The translations under genes and the position numbers were made by a program. The notes under the pieces are model-generated. The model made no database searches, was not told the origin of the DNA, and saw nothing but the letters and a program-made list of their open reading frames with translations. From Paraspadella gotoi (lineage: Eukaryota; Chaetognatha): 64,000 bases of DNA. Shown here piece after piece: positions 31,537 through 43,206 of this stretch; the stretch's first letter is position 1, and each line of letters opens with the position of its first letter. The stretch is from the NCBI GenBank assembly GCA_051294375.1, contig JBJCIZ010000239.1:6805545-6869544 (forward strand). Direction: 5' to 3'.

Positions 31537-34243
31537 GTGAGGGGCCCGGGAAGCCTCCAGGGGGCCCGGGATGGCCCCTGAAGAAGAGAGGTAAAAAAAG
31601 AAAAAAAGAAGAAAAAAAGGGAAGAATTACAGAGAAGTTTGAGCAGCTGGAGCAATTCTCAAAGCAGAAAGTCCGGTAATCGAAAAACTAAAAACCTAAA
31701 ATTAATGGAGAGCGGGAGGGGGACGGGCCAGGGGGTCAGTGGAGGGGCCCCCGCCATTTCTCTCCGCCGCCCTGTTCTCGTGCATATGTTTCATACTTGT
31801 CTAGTCAATAGTCTCACCTATAGTCTAGACTATGTCATTGGTCAGTGACCATTGGTCACATTATCATCGAAAAAATGCATTGACGAAGAAGAAAGTTACA
31901 GGGCGGCAACGCTGTGAAATAGGCGCTTTAAACCGATTAACAGTTAACCGATAATCTGGTAAAAATTTAACCGGTTAATTTTAAAAATTGACTAATTTAA
32001 AACTTTTATTTGTTTTAAATACTATGGTTTGCCTTTGCAAGGCTGTCACCTATTTCTCAAAACTTTTCTCCCTATTTTAGATAATATATGTAAAGTATTA
32101 AAAGTGAAAAATAATTTTTAATTTCAAAACTATGAATTTATTTTAATTAAAAAAAATCACATGTTTCGCGCGAGGTTGTGAGCCTTCTTCAGTGCAAATT
32201 TGGTTTGTGAAATTTCCACATATATGATAATGAGAGAGAGAGACAAGAGAGAGAGAGCTCTTTCTTCTTCTTATTATTTTACCATATTGAAAAAATAAAC
32301 TATCAACTTTATATTTTCAACTTCACTTTCATTTATTTCAATGTTTATTATTTAACAATGTAGTTTATTTATTACTTTCGCAGTTTTCAAAAGTTTCTTC
32401 TTACTTATTTACATTGCTAAATGTTATTTACTAATACTAACTAAATTCAATTTCCTTTTAATTTCCTTTTCTCAATCTAACTGACCTTAACATGTAATCA
32501 AACATTCTCTTCTCTCTCTCCTCTTCTTTTTTCTCTCTTTTCTCTCTTTCTGTCTCATTGAAGAAGGGCTAACATTTGCATAAAAAGAGCATAATATGTC
32601 CCTCTTTTAAAATGATGGGAACCGACCATTTTAATTTAATATAAAAAGTTAATTCCGCTTAGATCACTTTACCACCTCCAACATTAGTTGATTTTTTTTA
32701 TGTTTTTTTTTATTATTACAATTTTTTCTTTGATGAATTCCTTTTAATTTATTTTCATTGAAAATAAAAAAAATTGTTGTTACTTAGTTTTATCATTATA
32801 TGATAGTTAGCAATTAATTAACATTTTAGCATTTTAATCGATAAATTAAAATTTTTTAAATTAAACCGTTTTTTTTCACGCCTAGCTGTGAACTAGCCGG
32901 TTCTTATTAACTTTTAATTTTAGCGTGAAAAAAACGGTTAATTTAAAAAATTTTAATTATCGATTAAAATGCTAAAATGTTAATTAATTTGCTAACTATC
33001 ATTATAATGATAAAACTAAGTAACAACCAATTTTTTTTATTTTCAATGAAAAATAAATTAAAAGGGAATTCAATTCAAAGAAAAATTGTTAATAATATAA
33101 AAAAAACATAAAAAAAATCCAAAACTTAATGTTGGAGGTGGTAAAGTGATCTAAGCGGAATTAACTTTTTATAATTAAAATTGTCGGTTCCCCATCATTT
33201 TAAAGAGGGACATATTATGCTCTTTTTATGCAAAATGTTAGCCTTCTTCAATGAGACAGAAAGAGAGAAAGAGAGAAAAAGAGAGAGAGAGAAAGAGAAA
33301 ATGTTTGATTACATGTTAAGGTCAGTTAGATTGAGAAAAGGAAATTAAAAGGAAATTGAAATTTAGTTAGTATAGTAAAATACATTTAGCAATGTAAATA
33401 AGTAAGAAACTTTGAAAACTGCGAAAGTAATAAATAACTACATTGTTAAATAATAAACATTGAAATAAATGAAAGTGAAGTTGAAAATATAAAGTTGATA
33501 GTTTATTTTTTCAATATGGTAAAATAATAAGAAGAAGAAAGAGCTCTCTCTCTCTGTCTCTCTCTCTCATTATCATATATTGTGAAATTTCACAAACCAA
33601 ATTTGCACTGAAGAAGGCTCACAACCTCGCCGAAACATGTGATTTTTTTAATTAAAATAAATTCATAGTTTGAAATTAAAAATTATTTTTCACTTTTAAT
33701 ACTTACATATATTATCTAAAATAGGGGAGAAAAGTTTTGAGAAATAGTTGACAGCCTTGCAAAGGAAAACCATAGTATTTAAAACAAATAAAAGTTTAAA
33801 TTAGTCAATTTTAAAATTAACCGGTTAATTTTACCAGATTATCGGTTAACTGTTAATCGGTTAAAGCGCCTATTCACAGCGTTGCGCCCCTGTAACTTTC
33901 TTTCGTCAATGCATTTTTCGATGATAATGTGACCAATGGTCACTGACCAATGACCATAGTCTAGACTATAGTTGAGACTATTGACTAGACAAGTATGAAA
34001 CATATGCACGAGAACAGGGGCGGCGAGAGAAATGGCGGGCCCCTCCACTGACCCCCTGGCCGTCCCCCCTCCGCTCTCCATAATTTTAGTTTTTAGTTTT
34101 CGATTACCGACTTTCTGCTTTGAGAATTTCTCCAGTGCTCAAACTTCTCTTAATTCTTCCCTTTTTTTCTTCTTTTTTCTTCTTTTTTTCTCTCTTCTCA
34201 GGGGCCATCCCGGGCCCCCCTGGAGCTCTCCCGGGCCCCTCAC

Positions 34244-34276
34244 CTGAGGCGAGGTTGAGCCTCTCTCTCGCCGCTC
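34244..34276 (-). CDS. Small secreted protein, possible exon 5 (right arm)
   Basis: A 33-base exon-like block, in phase 0 throughout, between CGTGCAG and CTCAG-GTGAGGGG. Both arms conserve both splice sites. Confidence 0.3.
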
Positions 34277-34629
34277 CTGCACGAGAAGCGTTTAATAATG
34301 CATTATCGATTATTAATAATACATTATCGATTATTAATAATACATTATCGATCTGCCAAGAGTCAAATAAACAGATTCAGTATTTCTTGAATTTTATCCT
34401 TTTGATCTTCTCATCGAGTGATCACGTGACTGCATAAATATTATACTTATGCGCATTAAAATTTTTATGGTACTATACCCTCTAAAGTTCTTACTACATA
34501 TGAACTTATGAGCTTTTTTATGAGCTTATGGGACAGACCGCCTGACCGAAAAAGTGACTTATTGAGTCGCTCCGCGAGTATTCGCGCCGAAACTAAAAAA
34601 AAGTTCCGTCCTCTGGCGACGAACCATAC

Positions 34630-34734
34630 AACGTCCTCCAGCCGCTCTTCAAAAGTAGGCTTGAATCCACGGACGCAGCCTTCCGCAGGCATCGTCGGCG
34701 CCGCGCAGACCCTGCAGGGCCGCAGCTGCCGCAC
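34630..34734 (-). CDS. Small secreted protein, exon 4 (right arm)
   Basis: After AATTTCAG the frame is VRQLRPCRVCAAPTMPAEGC then VRGFKPTFEERLED. The CxxC and later Cys suit an extracellular disulfide-rich peptide. The 3' border is placed near GAC-GTTGTATGG, a weak donor. Confidence 0.45.
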
Positions 34735-34879
34735 CTGAAATTCTCGACGATCCAGAGCGGCCTTTTTTTTAGGGGGGGAGGTGGGAGGTGGCGAGGGGAA
34801 GAGCGAGAGAGAAAAAGATAAAAGGGGGGAGAAGCCAAAGGGGGAAAAGGTAGAGAGGGTTTATTTCACAGCTCGTTTC

Positions 34880-34945
34880 ACTGACTTGGTCAGCTCAGTT
34901 CTTGCTTGTCAACCGTCAGTTCCGGGTTCAAATCCCCTCACGGTG
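34880..34945 (+). repeat. tRNA-like SINE head, family S3
   Basis: TGGTCAGCTCAGTT and GGGTTCAAATCC lie about 24 bases apart, good A- and B-box matches. The other arm carries it inverted at about 30815-30880. The spacing is too short for a normal tRNA anticodon arm, so a SINE is more likely than a tRNA. Confidence 0.5.
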
Positions 34946-35114
34946 TCTCGTTTGTATCAACACGTCAGTGACATGGGGTGATAACTGCAGGTCCAAAGCC
35001 CTCATCGCCAGCTGTCGGGATATGCCTCATGTCCCGGGCATCTTAGTCATAAAAGCATAATTTCACTGCCTATTATCACAATTCTAAACTAAATAATTTA
35101 TTTATTTATTTTAC

Positions 35115-35179
35115 CTGAATCTCTCTGCGAAAGACGAAGTTTTGCTCGGACAAAATTGATTCCGTCTGACTTCGAGAAT
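35115..35179 (-). CDS. Small secreted protein, exon 3 (right arm)
   Basis: The acceptor is CGACCAG and the donor TTCAG-GTAAAA. It reads ILEVRRNQFCPSKTSSFAER then F. The gene order along the minus strand (exon 1 at 36.2 kb to exon 5 at 34.2 kb) mirrors the left arm. Confidence 0.45.
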
Positions 35180-36092
35180 CTGGTCGATGGAACGTTTAAA
35201 ACATTTTTTCGATGTTTAATTATAATTATCATTAAATTAATAAATGGGTCCATTAAAAGAATGCTCGTGATGACGATTAAATAATTGTTATTATCATTGT
35301 TTGGAAAGACCAGACGACTATGTGTAACTCAGATGCTCTTTCTGTCTCCCAATTAAGAGAGATATATTGACTTTCGGCTCATCATCTATTCATCTATCGA
35401 AATCATTCGTGATTCGGGATTCGTTATATTATCATTTATACATTTATACATGCGTTTTATGTTCGCTAACAATCAATGCTTTGTAGCGTCAGTGATGAAT
35501 GGAATCGATATCTAAGACTCTACCGGGTTATCACGTCAATTGGGGTCATGGAATTGATGCTTTGGAAACCCTGTTTTTACTGTGAAAATGTTTCTTCCTT
35601 TCACGCCAGCAGAGAATAGCATTCGTCGTCCGCTTGGATTGAATTAAATTAAATTGAATAAAATAGAATGAAAAAGAGAATCATAGTATTTTCCAGAAAC
35701 TTTATTATCAAAAATTATTCAAAGGAAACGAGAAAAAACAGCATTTCCAAAGCGGGTGGACAGACGTATCAACTGAGTTCTTTATAGAAACTAAAAACGA
35801 TTCCAAATGTCTTACTTTGAGAACATATTTATAAGGTCATTAAAAATTGGCCCAATGTCCGAAATAAGTAAATACGATCAAGGTCAACGAGGGATTAAAA
35901 AGAAAGAGAAAGCGTTTAAATCGTACTATTCTTTGCAGGTCGTTCTCGACTTAAAATAATCTAACTCAGCGACGCTGACACTCATTAATGTTCCTTTACA
36001 ATTTTATCTGTTTTTGCTCTCGTTACTCATAAGACCCCTACAATTCCGGTGATCATTCCGTCCTTCTCCCTCAGGATAAACTAGAAACTTAC

Positions 36093-36189
36093 CTTCATTG
36101 GAAAGGTTAGTTTTTTGCAGGAATGTTCCTCTGCCTGAGGTGAGGTCGATAAACCAGGCAGCGAAGACCACGAATAGCCAAGCGGACAT
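36093..36189 (-). CDS. Small secreted protein, exon 1 with signal peptide (right arm)
   Basis: ATG at 36189 opens MSAWLFVVFAAWFIDLTSG, a typical signal peptide with a short n-region, a hydrophobic core and small residues at the likely cleavage site. RGTFLQKTNLSNE then leads to a perfect GAAG-GTAAGTTT donor in phase 1. The frame is intact in this arm. With exons 3-5 it predicts a short secreted, cysteine-containing protein. I do not recognise the family. Confidence 0.6.
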
Positions 36190-36999
36190 TGTCTCTTTAT
36201 ATGGTATTCCTCTGAAATAAGTTATTATTATTAATCAATTAGATTAGGTATTGCTTTCCGGAAAATCGGGAAAAATTTTAAGATTAAAAAAAAAAATAAT
36301 ATGGCAAATTCCGCGTCTCAGTTTTTCTCCTGGTTTCCTCGTCGAAGCGTAACGAAGTCGACTGCTGGTGGCCGCAGCCACTTGGGTTTCGAAAGCAAAG
36401 CAAAAAAAAAAGCAAATTAGACACAATGAAAGTGGGAGGAGAAAACTAAAAAAAGTCGAAAGGCGGTCAATCAATCGATGCATAAATTTTGCGCTCTTTT
36501 AAGTTTCATTTTTCGCGCATGCGCAATGAAGATTCAACTAATGTAAAAACAAAAACAACAACTTTGCGTTCATTCGTCACAATTTTGCTTAAGATTTTTT
36601 TTGCTACGTTTTTTTTGTTGCACAGCGAGTACTCGGGGAGCCAATTTTCGGTCGGTCGGTCAGTCAATAGTTAGGTCGGTCAGTTTTAATAGATGTTTTA
36701 ATAGATTTAGGTTTTAAATATTTATAACTTAGTACATTTTGTATTATTTTAGATAATATTTTTTTAAAATTTTTGGCACCATCAGAAACTTAAGTTATAT
36801 CTTTCATATTAATACTGTTTTGTTATCATGGAAAAATGTAATTATTTTATGTTAAAATTAGTAATTATAGTAAATATTTTCATGAAAGGTAAAATATCAT
36901 TAACCGTCATTTTTGCATACGTTTCACCCTTGTGTAATCATACAACTATATAGAAATGTGGTTATATGATCATAAAATAAATGCGGTATAATTTAAGTA

Positions 37000-38343
37000 A
37001 TATTCTTGGTTATTTTAATTAATACTAAAAGAAAAAAAAATTACTTGATAATCTGGAAGTCAAACCCACTCAACCCCTTAAACTTACCTTCTTTTTTTTC
37101 TGTTCCTTTTGCAAGAAAAAAAAAATAACGATGCCAATTAATTAAACAAATTTGACACAACCTTTTTGTTTGTTTATTGTTTCTTAAGACGGAGGGTCAC
37201 CTTCGTTTTAATTGTTCCTCCTTAAGCGAGTCAGTCTAGTATTCATAGTTTCAAGTGCTTTAATGTTTATACTAGATCAAAAATGCTCTTTTTTGTCTGA
37301 GTCTGTGTGAACTACTTAAGGGGAGTGAAAAAAAAAAAAACAAAACAAAATAACAAACCATTTGAGACAAACGTCTATGTATATCGAGTCAGATTTTTCT
37401 TCCGGAAAATATCAAGTCCGCTTCCTTTTGAAAAATGAAGAACTACAGGGTGTTTATAGCTAACTATTTAATTTAAAGCTTGATATATTTATTATAAGCG
37501 TATATATATACAAATATGTATGTACAGAGTTAGTAAGAGAGAAGTCAAGAAAGAAAAGAGAAAGAAAAAGACAAAGAGTTGATTTGTAATAATAATAATC
37601 ACTAACCCTAACCTTTAATTTTTATACTTGAATATTAATTTGATTTTAAATTTAAGTTGAAATGTGTCTTTTTGGAAAATAAGGCCAATATGGAGAAAAG
37701 AAGATAAAAAATTTCCATTTTCACATTTTTCCTGCCGCAACAAAATGCCAGGAGCTTATTTATTTCACAAAAATTAATTTTTTTTATTCTTTGAATATTT
37801 TTAATATTGATTTGGTTTTTACTGTATTGGTGCTGTGATATATGATTTTGAAAAATATCAGTCTGCAAAAAAAAAAACACTTAGTAGTTTCAAGAGTAAT
37901 TATATTGGGCGGCATTTTGTTTCATTTGTTTAACCAAATGTATACATACAACCGATCGAACGACGACCTAGTATCTATTTATGGATCCTATATCTCATTT
38001 GCATATTGCAAAATGGAAATTGTTAAAATTTATAATGACCTTTTCTGTTTTTTAACTATTTTTTTTAAAGTCGGATTCATTGGAAAATCTAGACAGACAG
38101 ACGGGGGCGGGGGAAAAAGAAAACTTGTTTCAAGCTTTTAAGTGACAGACTATTTTTTTTCAGAGGTTAATTAATTCGGAATGAGTCTATTCACTGAGCT
38201 TCCGTTTGCCAACAAAACAAATGTCCAAGTCTGTGTAACGGTCCACAGAGTTTTTACTATTCAAGTATTTTATGGTCTTCTTTCCGCTTTACTCCCTTTT
38301 CCCCTCTCCGTCTTTCTGTCTCTCTATCCTTTCTCTTCTTTCT

Positions 38344-38377
<34 letters not shown>

Positions 38378-38379
38378 AG
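37000..38379. other. Gene-free stretch between palindrome and SET gene
   Basis: AT-rich DNA. At 37585-37700 a CCTAACC-like tract is followed by TTTTTGGAAAATAAGGCC, the right end of the dispersed MITE-like family. ATTTGCATATTGCA, seen elsewhere as a stem-loop end, lies at about 37996. I see no exon. Confidence 0.5.
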
Positions 38380-38862
38380 ATGGCCCTCTCCGCCTCACTT
38401 CCTTCCGTTTCGTTCGTCGTCCTTCAAGTCGCTGCTTTCCTCGCGGGAAACAACAACAACAACAACAACGACGAAATCGACGACAACAACAACGACGAAA
38501 TATTCACTAAAATCGAGAAACTTGGACGGCGACTCTGGGAATTAGACGAGAACGCCGAAGCAGGAAACCGTAATCCGCAGCCGCCGCTGCAGGAGCCGCG
38601 TCTGGAATTGAGAATGCGACAACAACAACAACAACAACAACAGCCTTTTCCTAAAAATAACGTCAAAGCCTCGACGTTTATTTCCCGTCAAAATTCCAAG
38701 TTTCCGGTGAAAACAAAAGATCCTCGATTTCAGTCGACGATTGCAGCGCTCTGCCATCTGTCGGTGGCGACGGCGAAACTTTGCTTTGAGATCAACTGTT
38801 CGTTCAAATCCGCCGCCTTCGCCGCTTTCGGAATCTTGTTGGCCGGAGCGAGGCGAGACGAC
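38380..38862 (+). CDS. TPR-SET-like gene, N-terminal exon
   Basis: ATG follows immediately after (CT)n-CCCAG, an acceptor-like context, so this is either exon 2 or a trans-splice acceptor. It reads MALSASLPSVSFVVLQVAAF then LAG, an Asn/Asp-rich run, a Gln run, and RFQSTIAALCHLSVATAKLC then FEINCSFKSAAFAAFGILLA then GARRDD. The last part has the residue rhythm of a TPR hairpin (NRAxxxLxL...ALxDxxxALxLxPxxxKAxxRxGxAL). Tandem CAA/CGA codons account for the homopolymers. The 3' border is uncertain; after about 38862 the sequence becomes a CTGT repeat. Confidence 0.5.
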
Positions 38863-39501
38863 TGTTGTTTGTCTGTCTGTCTATCTGTCTGTCTGTCTGT
38901 CTCACGTTTTAACTCATAACTCGGGTAATACTGCAATTATTTGGTTAATACTTTCAAGTAGGTTTCATACTTGTGCGATCAGGTTATCGCCGGAAAAATT
39001 AGTCACGATACTAGATTTACTAAAGAATTAGGACAACCAATAGAAAAATTATTCATTCATTTAATAAGCTATCTTGCCCCGGACTTTGCTCACAATTCCA
39101 TCTTAAATTTAATGTTACATTATTATTTTTAGTTAAAAATTAGGTTAAAAGTTAGGGTTAAGAATTAGGTTATGGAATCTGTTAATGATTAAGCCTTATG
39201 TTAGTGATTTAGGTTCGGGCTTAGGATAAGAGACTTAAGTTTAAGGTTATAGGTTAAAGTTAGAAATTAAGAATAAGGTTTTACAGTTATGGTTTAAAAT
39301 TAGGTTATTGCTCAGGATTAGGTTTATGAATAAAAGTTAAACTTAAGGGCTGTGTTATAAATTCCATAATATTCTTAAAATAAATATTGGGGTTAAAATT
39401 AAAATCCGGGATAAAGGCTCATAAGATATCACGTAAGATATTAAAAGTTGCATCAAATTTGCGTCGACTCATTTTTTTTTTCAACATGGTATCACTTTCA
39501 G

Positions 39502-39574
39502 TCGTCGGCGTCGACGAAGCGCTGCGTACCTGGCTGCGAGGGCGTTGATCTTCGCCGGGATGTCGAGGGAAGCG
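39502..39574 (+). CDS. TPR-SET-like gene, small exon
   Basis: After a CTTTCAG acceptor one frame reads VGVDEALRTWLRGR, resembling the DEAL...L continuation of a TPR helix. A stop then requires a frame change to LIFAGMSREA before GCG-GTGGAG. The splice sites are good; the frame assignment is tentative. Confidence 0.4.
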
Positions 39575-39582
39575 GTGGAGAG

Positions 39583-39586
39583 GCTT

Positions 39587-39619
<33 letters not shown>

Positions 39620-39880
39620 GGAGGAAGGGGTGAGAGAGGGAGAGTTGATGGAGAAAAGGAGGAGAGAGAGGAAGAAGGAAAGGAGAGAGAGAGGAAGAAG
39701 GCGAGGAAGAAGAAATGGAAGAGGAAGAGGAGGAGGAGGAAGAGGAGGAGAAAGAGGAGGAGGAGAAGGGGTGAGAGAGGGAGAGTTATGGAGAAAGGAG
39801 GAGAGAGAGGAAGAAGGCGAGGAAGAAGAAGAAGAAATGGGAGGAGGAAGAGGAGGAGGAGGAAGAGGGGAAGTGGAAAA
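39583..39880. repeat. GGAGGAAGA purine-rich minisatellite
   Basis: Intronic GGA/GAA-rich repeat with a roughly 130-base internal duplication (GGGGTGAGAGAGGGAGAGTT at about 39628 and 39769). The Arg-Glu-Gly ORFs over it are artefacts. Confidence 0.9.
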
Positions 39881-40518
39881 GTGGAAATTATTTTCGTTGA
39901 CAAAAACTCAACGAAAAAAATTGATGGAATTCGAAAAACGTGAGTTTTGTTAGATCTAGACATTTTGACATAAATTGAACTTAAATTAGCCATTAGCCAT
40001 TATCTATCTTTTTCTCCCTTACTTTGGAGAGGCTATTGCATTGGGAGTTAACGTTTCCATCCCTTTGTACAAGATAATAACACAGCCGAGTTTATTAACT
40101 TCCAAAGAGAGAGAGTCATGATTGAAAGCTTGCACGGACCTGCTATGGGTTTATCTTAGATAAATGGACCTTAAGTATGAGATCGGAAAATACAATATTT
40201 TCCGTTGACTTTAAATTTTTAATATTTGTCTTATTTAATAAGTTACATCATTTGACATTTCCCGGTCCCCTTAGGGCGTTGAATTGTACACGAATGTAAT
40301 ATTTTTGTAATAAATAGGGATAGTAGGGAAAGACTAAGATAGCAAAAAAAATAGCAAAGTCGGAGTGATTAGTTGGAGAAAGAACAAAGAAAAAGCGTGA
40401 AGGGAAAAAAAATAGCAAAGAACTTTATAAAGCTGAATGAGGGGGGAATCAGAGGGAAAATGTTTAGAGACGGCGAAGCAGTATCTCTCTCTCCCTCTTT
40501 CTCTCTCTCTCTCTCTCC

Positions 40519-40557
<39 letters not shown>

Positions 40558-40587
40558 CTCTCCCCCCCCACTCTCTCCCCTCTCCAG

Positions 40588-40809
40588 AGTCCCGGGGCCA
40601 TTACGACTGGCCGGCCATCAACCGTCGTTGCCTCGCCGATCCGGATTGCTCCTTTGTTCTCAACGAGTTTTTCGCCGAGGGACTGAGGGCGACCCTGGTG
40701 GACGGAAAGGGAATCGGTCTTCGAACCGACAAAAGACTAACGCGCGGCCAACTCGTTCACGTGGGGAGGCCCGTGGTTTTGGTGGAGGAAGTGGACGTCG
40801 GTACCGAGG
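40588..40809 (+). CDS. TPR-SET-like gene, first SET exon
   Basis: The acceptor is CTCTCCAG and the frame reads SRGHYDWPAINRRCLADPDC, SFVLNEFFAEGLRATLVDGK, GIGLRTDKRLTRGQLVHVGR and PVVLVEEVDVGTEG. TPR-SET proteins have a YDxxxI...lDVAdYxGpVEVR...GRGLfatrdIkxGELLlvEKAf segment at the start of the SET domain; K-G-I-G-L-R-T-D-K-R-L-T-R-G fits it. The donor GGTGAGATT coincides with the first unit of a 22-copy repeat. The exon exits in phase 1, matching the next exon. Confidence 0.75.
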
Positions 40810-41073
40810 GTGAGATTAAATGTGAGATTAAATGTGAGATTAAATGTGAGATTAAATGTGAGATTAAATGTGAGATTAAATGTGAGATTAAATGTGAGAT
40901 TAAATGTGAGATTAAATGTGAGATTAAATGTGAGATTAAATGTGAGATTAAATGTGAGATTAAATGTGAGATTAAATGTGAGATTAAATGTGAGATTAAA
41001 TGTGAGATTAAATGTGAGATTAAATGTGAGATTAAATGTGAGATTAAATGTGAGATTAAATGTGAGATTAAAT
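40810..41073 (+). repeat. 22 perfect copies of a 12-base unit that includes the splice donor
   Basis: GTGAGATTAAAT is repeated 22 times without a single change, then GTGAGAGG follows. The first unit is the 5' splice site of the SET exon (GAGG-GTGAGATT). In-frame translation gives a Cys-Glu-Ile-Lys repeat, an unbroken read-through of the exon if the donor is ignored. A tail AGTCGCTTTTCGGTCGGTCG follows, related to the dispersed ACCG repeat. Confidence 0.95.
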
Positions 41074-41366
41074 GTGAGAGGAGCGACTCTATAAGTCGCT
41101 TTTCGGTCGGTCGGTCGGTAGGCCTGAGTGTCTCTCTCTCTGTTTAAATACTGGGTCATTTTTGCTAATCCTAATAAGATATTAATAAGGTAATAAGTAA
41201 CTAGTAACGAAAACTGAAATACTGAGTCATTTTTGTTAATACTAGTGAAGTATTAATAAATGGTTTTTACGCCAGTTTCATATTTGTATTATTGAGTAAA
41301 TATGCCAAACTAATTTTATGTGATTAGAAAATAAATGCGGCATGTATCGGGTCATATTTCATTTGC

Positions 41367-41403
41367 GCTGATGAAGACTTGAGTAAGAGTTGAAACATGT
41401 CCC
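41367..41403 (+). repeat. Hammerhead-core-like repeat, copy 4
   Basis: GCTGATGAAGACTTGAG followed by TAAGAGTTGAAACATGTCC. It keeps CTGATGA and GAAAC, but the stem has a C-to-T change. It lies upstream of the 41650 exon, in the preceding intron. Confidence 0.45.
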
Positions 41404-41649
41404 TATTTGCTATTATTGTAAATAAAACTTTGCCATTAGTTAGTGTAATATTTCATATTTGATTGTTTTACTTAATAATTAACAGACAAGTCATAAACTA
41501 TAAGATGTTTTAATTTTATATTCTTGCTTTTACTCTGTCAATTCCCTCCTCCCATTTTTTTCATTATTCAACACCCCTCCATATCCCTCCACCCCCCTTC
41601 TCCCCCCCTCCATCCTCCTTCTCCCCCTCCCCCCCTTTCTCCCCCCCAG

Positions 41650-41844
41650 ATTCTCCCTCTTCCTCGCCTTCTCCCTCCCCATCCTCTTCTTCATTGGCCG
41701 ACGAGAGTCAGAGGGCGTTGGCGCGTCGGTTGGCGTCGCTGTGCAACGCCAACGCGGATTGGCGTCACCGGATCTCCTTCTTGGCGACGGGCGAGGCGGC
41801 GAGGGACGGCGCTAGGCGTCCGCCCACTATGGACGAGCTGGAAG
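41650..41844 (+). CDS. TPR-SET-like gene, SET insert exon
   Basis: The acceptor is CCCCCCCAG and the donor GGAAG-GTAAGTG, phase 1 in and 1 out. It reads a Ser/Pro run, then LADESQRALARRLASLCNAN, ADWRHRISFLATGEAARDGA and RRPPTMDELEG. Related proteins have a helical insert here (LAxxLVxKLxxNPxLxxxFxxLYxG). The run of Ser/Pro codons is a local TCC repeat. Both phases agree with the flanking exons without correction. Confidence 0.65.
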
Positions 41845-43125
41845 GTAAGTGAAAGAGGGGGGCGTGAGTGGGTTGAACGGGGTTAGTGAGGTGAGGAATT
41901 AGACGAATAGAGAAGTGATGCGAATTATGATTGGATCAGGGAAGCAAAGCAAGTGAGAAATTAAGTTGGAAAGAAATAAATAAAAAAAAAGAAAGGAAAA
42001 AAGAAATATAGAAAGAAAGCGGGAGATAAAGTAAATGAAGAGAAGAGAAAAAAATGAGAAGAGAGAAAGAAAGAAAAATAGAGAGATAGAAAAATAGAAA
42101 GATAGAAAATGTATAAAAGTAAGAAAACAAGGAAAATAAAAAAAAAGAAGATATTATGAGTCATGGGGCGTTTTAGTAAAATGGAGAGAAGAAAAGGGAC
42201 TGATCTCTGATCATTTTAAATGATAATATTATGTAAAATATAATAATATCATACATAAAATAGGTACAACCAATATAAAAATTATCCATTCATTTATTAA
42301 ATAAGCTATCTGGCCCCTAAGGAAAGGCTATGGTGGGTGAAGGACTCCGTCTCGTTTACAAGATAATAACATTTCAGTATTATTATATTATTAAAGTATT
42401 ATGATAACTCATATAACTTTATGTACAATATGATAAATCAATTATCATGGAAAACAAAAAACTTATTCAAGATATACTGAAAAATTTCGAAAATCTCATT
42501 TACATATTGAAGTATGATCTAGTAGCCAAATAAGAATGGTATATTTCCCAATATCTCGATTCGTTCATTAATTTCGGCTATAATTAAAATTCGTAATTTT
42601 AAAAAAATATATTAATGCAAAAATATTTATCATGCTTTATATTTAATCTAAATAAAAAGATACATATACGATCACCGATCTAAAATAATTGAGTCAATTG
42701 TGTTCAACAAATAAGTATTCAAGATTTAAAGATTTCTTCGTGTTACTCTATCTCACAGATCCATACATTAACTTTATGAGGCTCTGCCAAGAGCATATAT
42801 CATCTTTATCGTGTTCTCGCTGAATGATGCATTAGGTTTCGTTGTCATCTTTCTCGTCAGCAGTTAACAGTTAACGGGGACGACTGTTGCACTGCTGATT
42901 CTTTTTTATTTTTTTCCGCGACGAGTTTTTCACATCTCGATTTCTTTTTTCAGAAGCAAAGACGAATTTTGAAGAACAAATTTTAGAAATAAAATTTTGC
43001 TCGGAAAGGAGGTTTTATTTTTTATCGGGGAAAAAAGAAAATATATAAAAAAAGAAATTTTAGAGAATTTATCTTTAGAAAAAGTTATTGAATGAATAAA
43101 AATAATCATTACATGGTTTTTAGAG

Positions 43126-43206
<81 letters not shown>

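Larger units (their letters stand above)
28643..32881. repeat. Left arm of a giant palindrome
   Basis: This arm is the reverse complement of 32923-36998, with scattered 1-3 base differences and a length difference of about 160 bases. The spacer is the 41 bases 32882-32922. The arm starts 13 bases after a 25-N gap. It contains one copy of the small secreted-protein gene, a tRNA-like element (about 30815-30880, minus) and GA/TC runs. Confidence 0.95.
32923..36998. repeat. Right arm of the giant palindrome
   Basis: Reverse complement of 28643-32881. It diverges from it after GCGGTATAATTTA at about 36998. DNA beyond is unrelated to the left flank. In several exons this arm reads cleaner than the left one. 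Confidence 0.95.

Noticed and set aside
34880-34945. A genuine tRNA gene
   Set aside because: A and B boxes are good, but the distance and pairing do not allow a normal cloverleaf. The same applies to the tRNA-like segments at 1069, 7275 and 8941.
40737-41159. ORFs of Asn-Leu-Thr-Phe and Arg-Leu-Asn-Val units
   Set aside because: These are the other frames of the 12-base repeat. Only its position at a splice donor is of interest.
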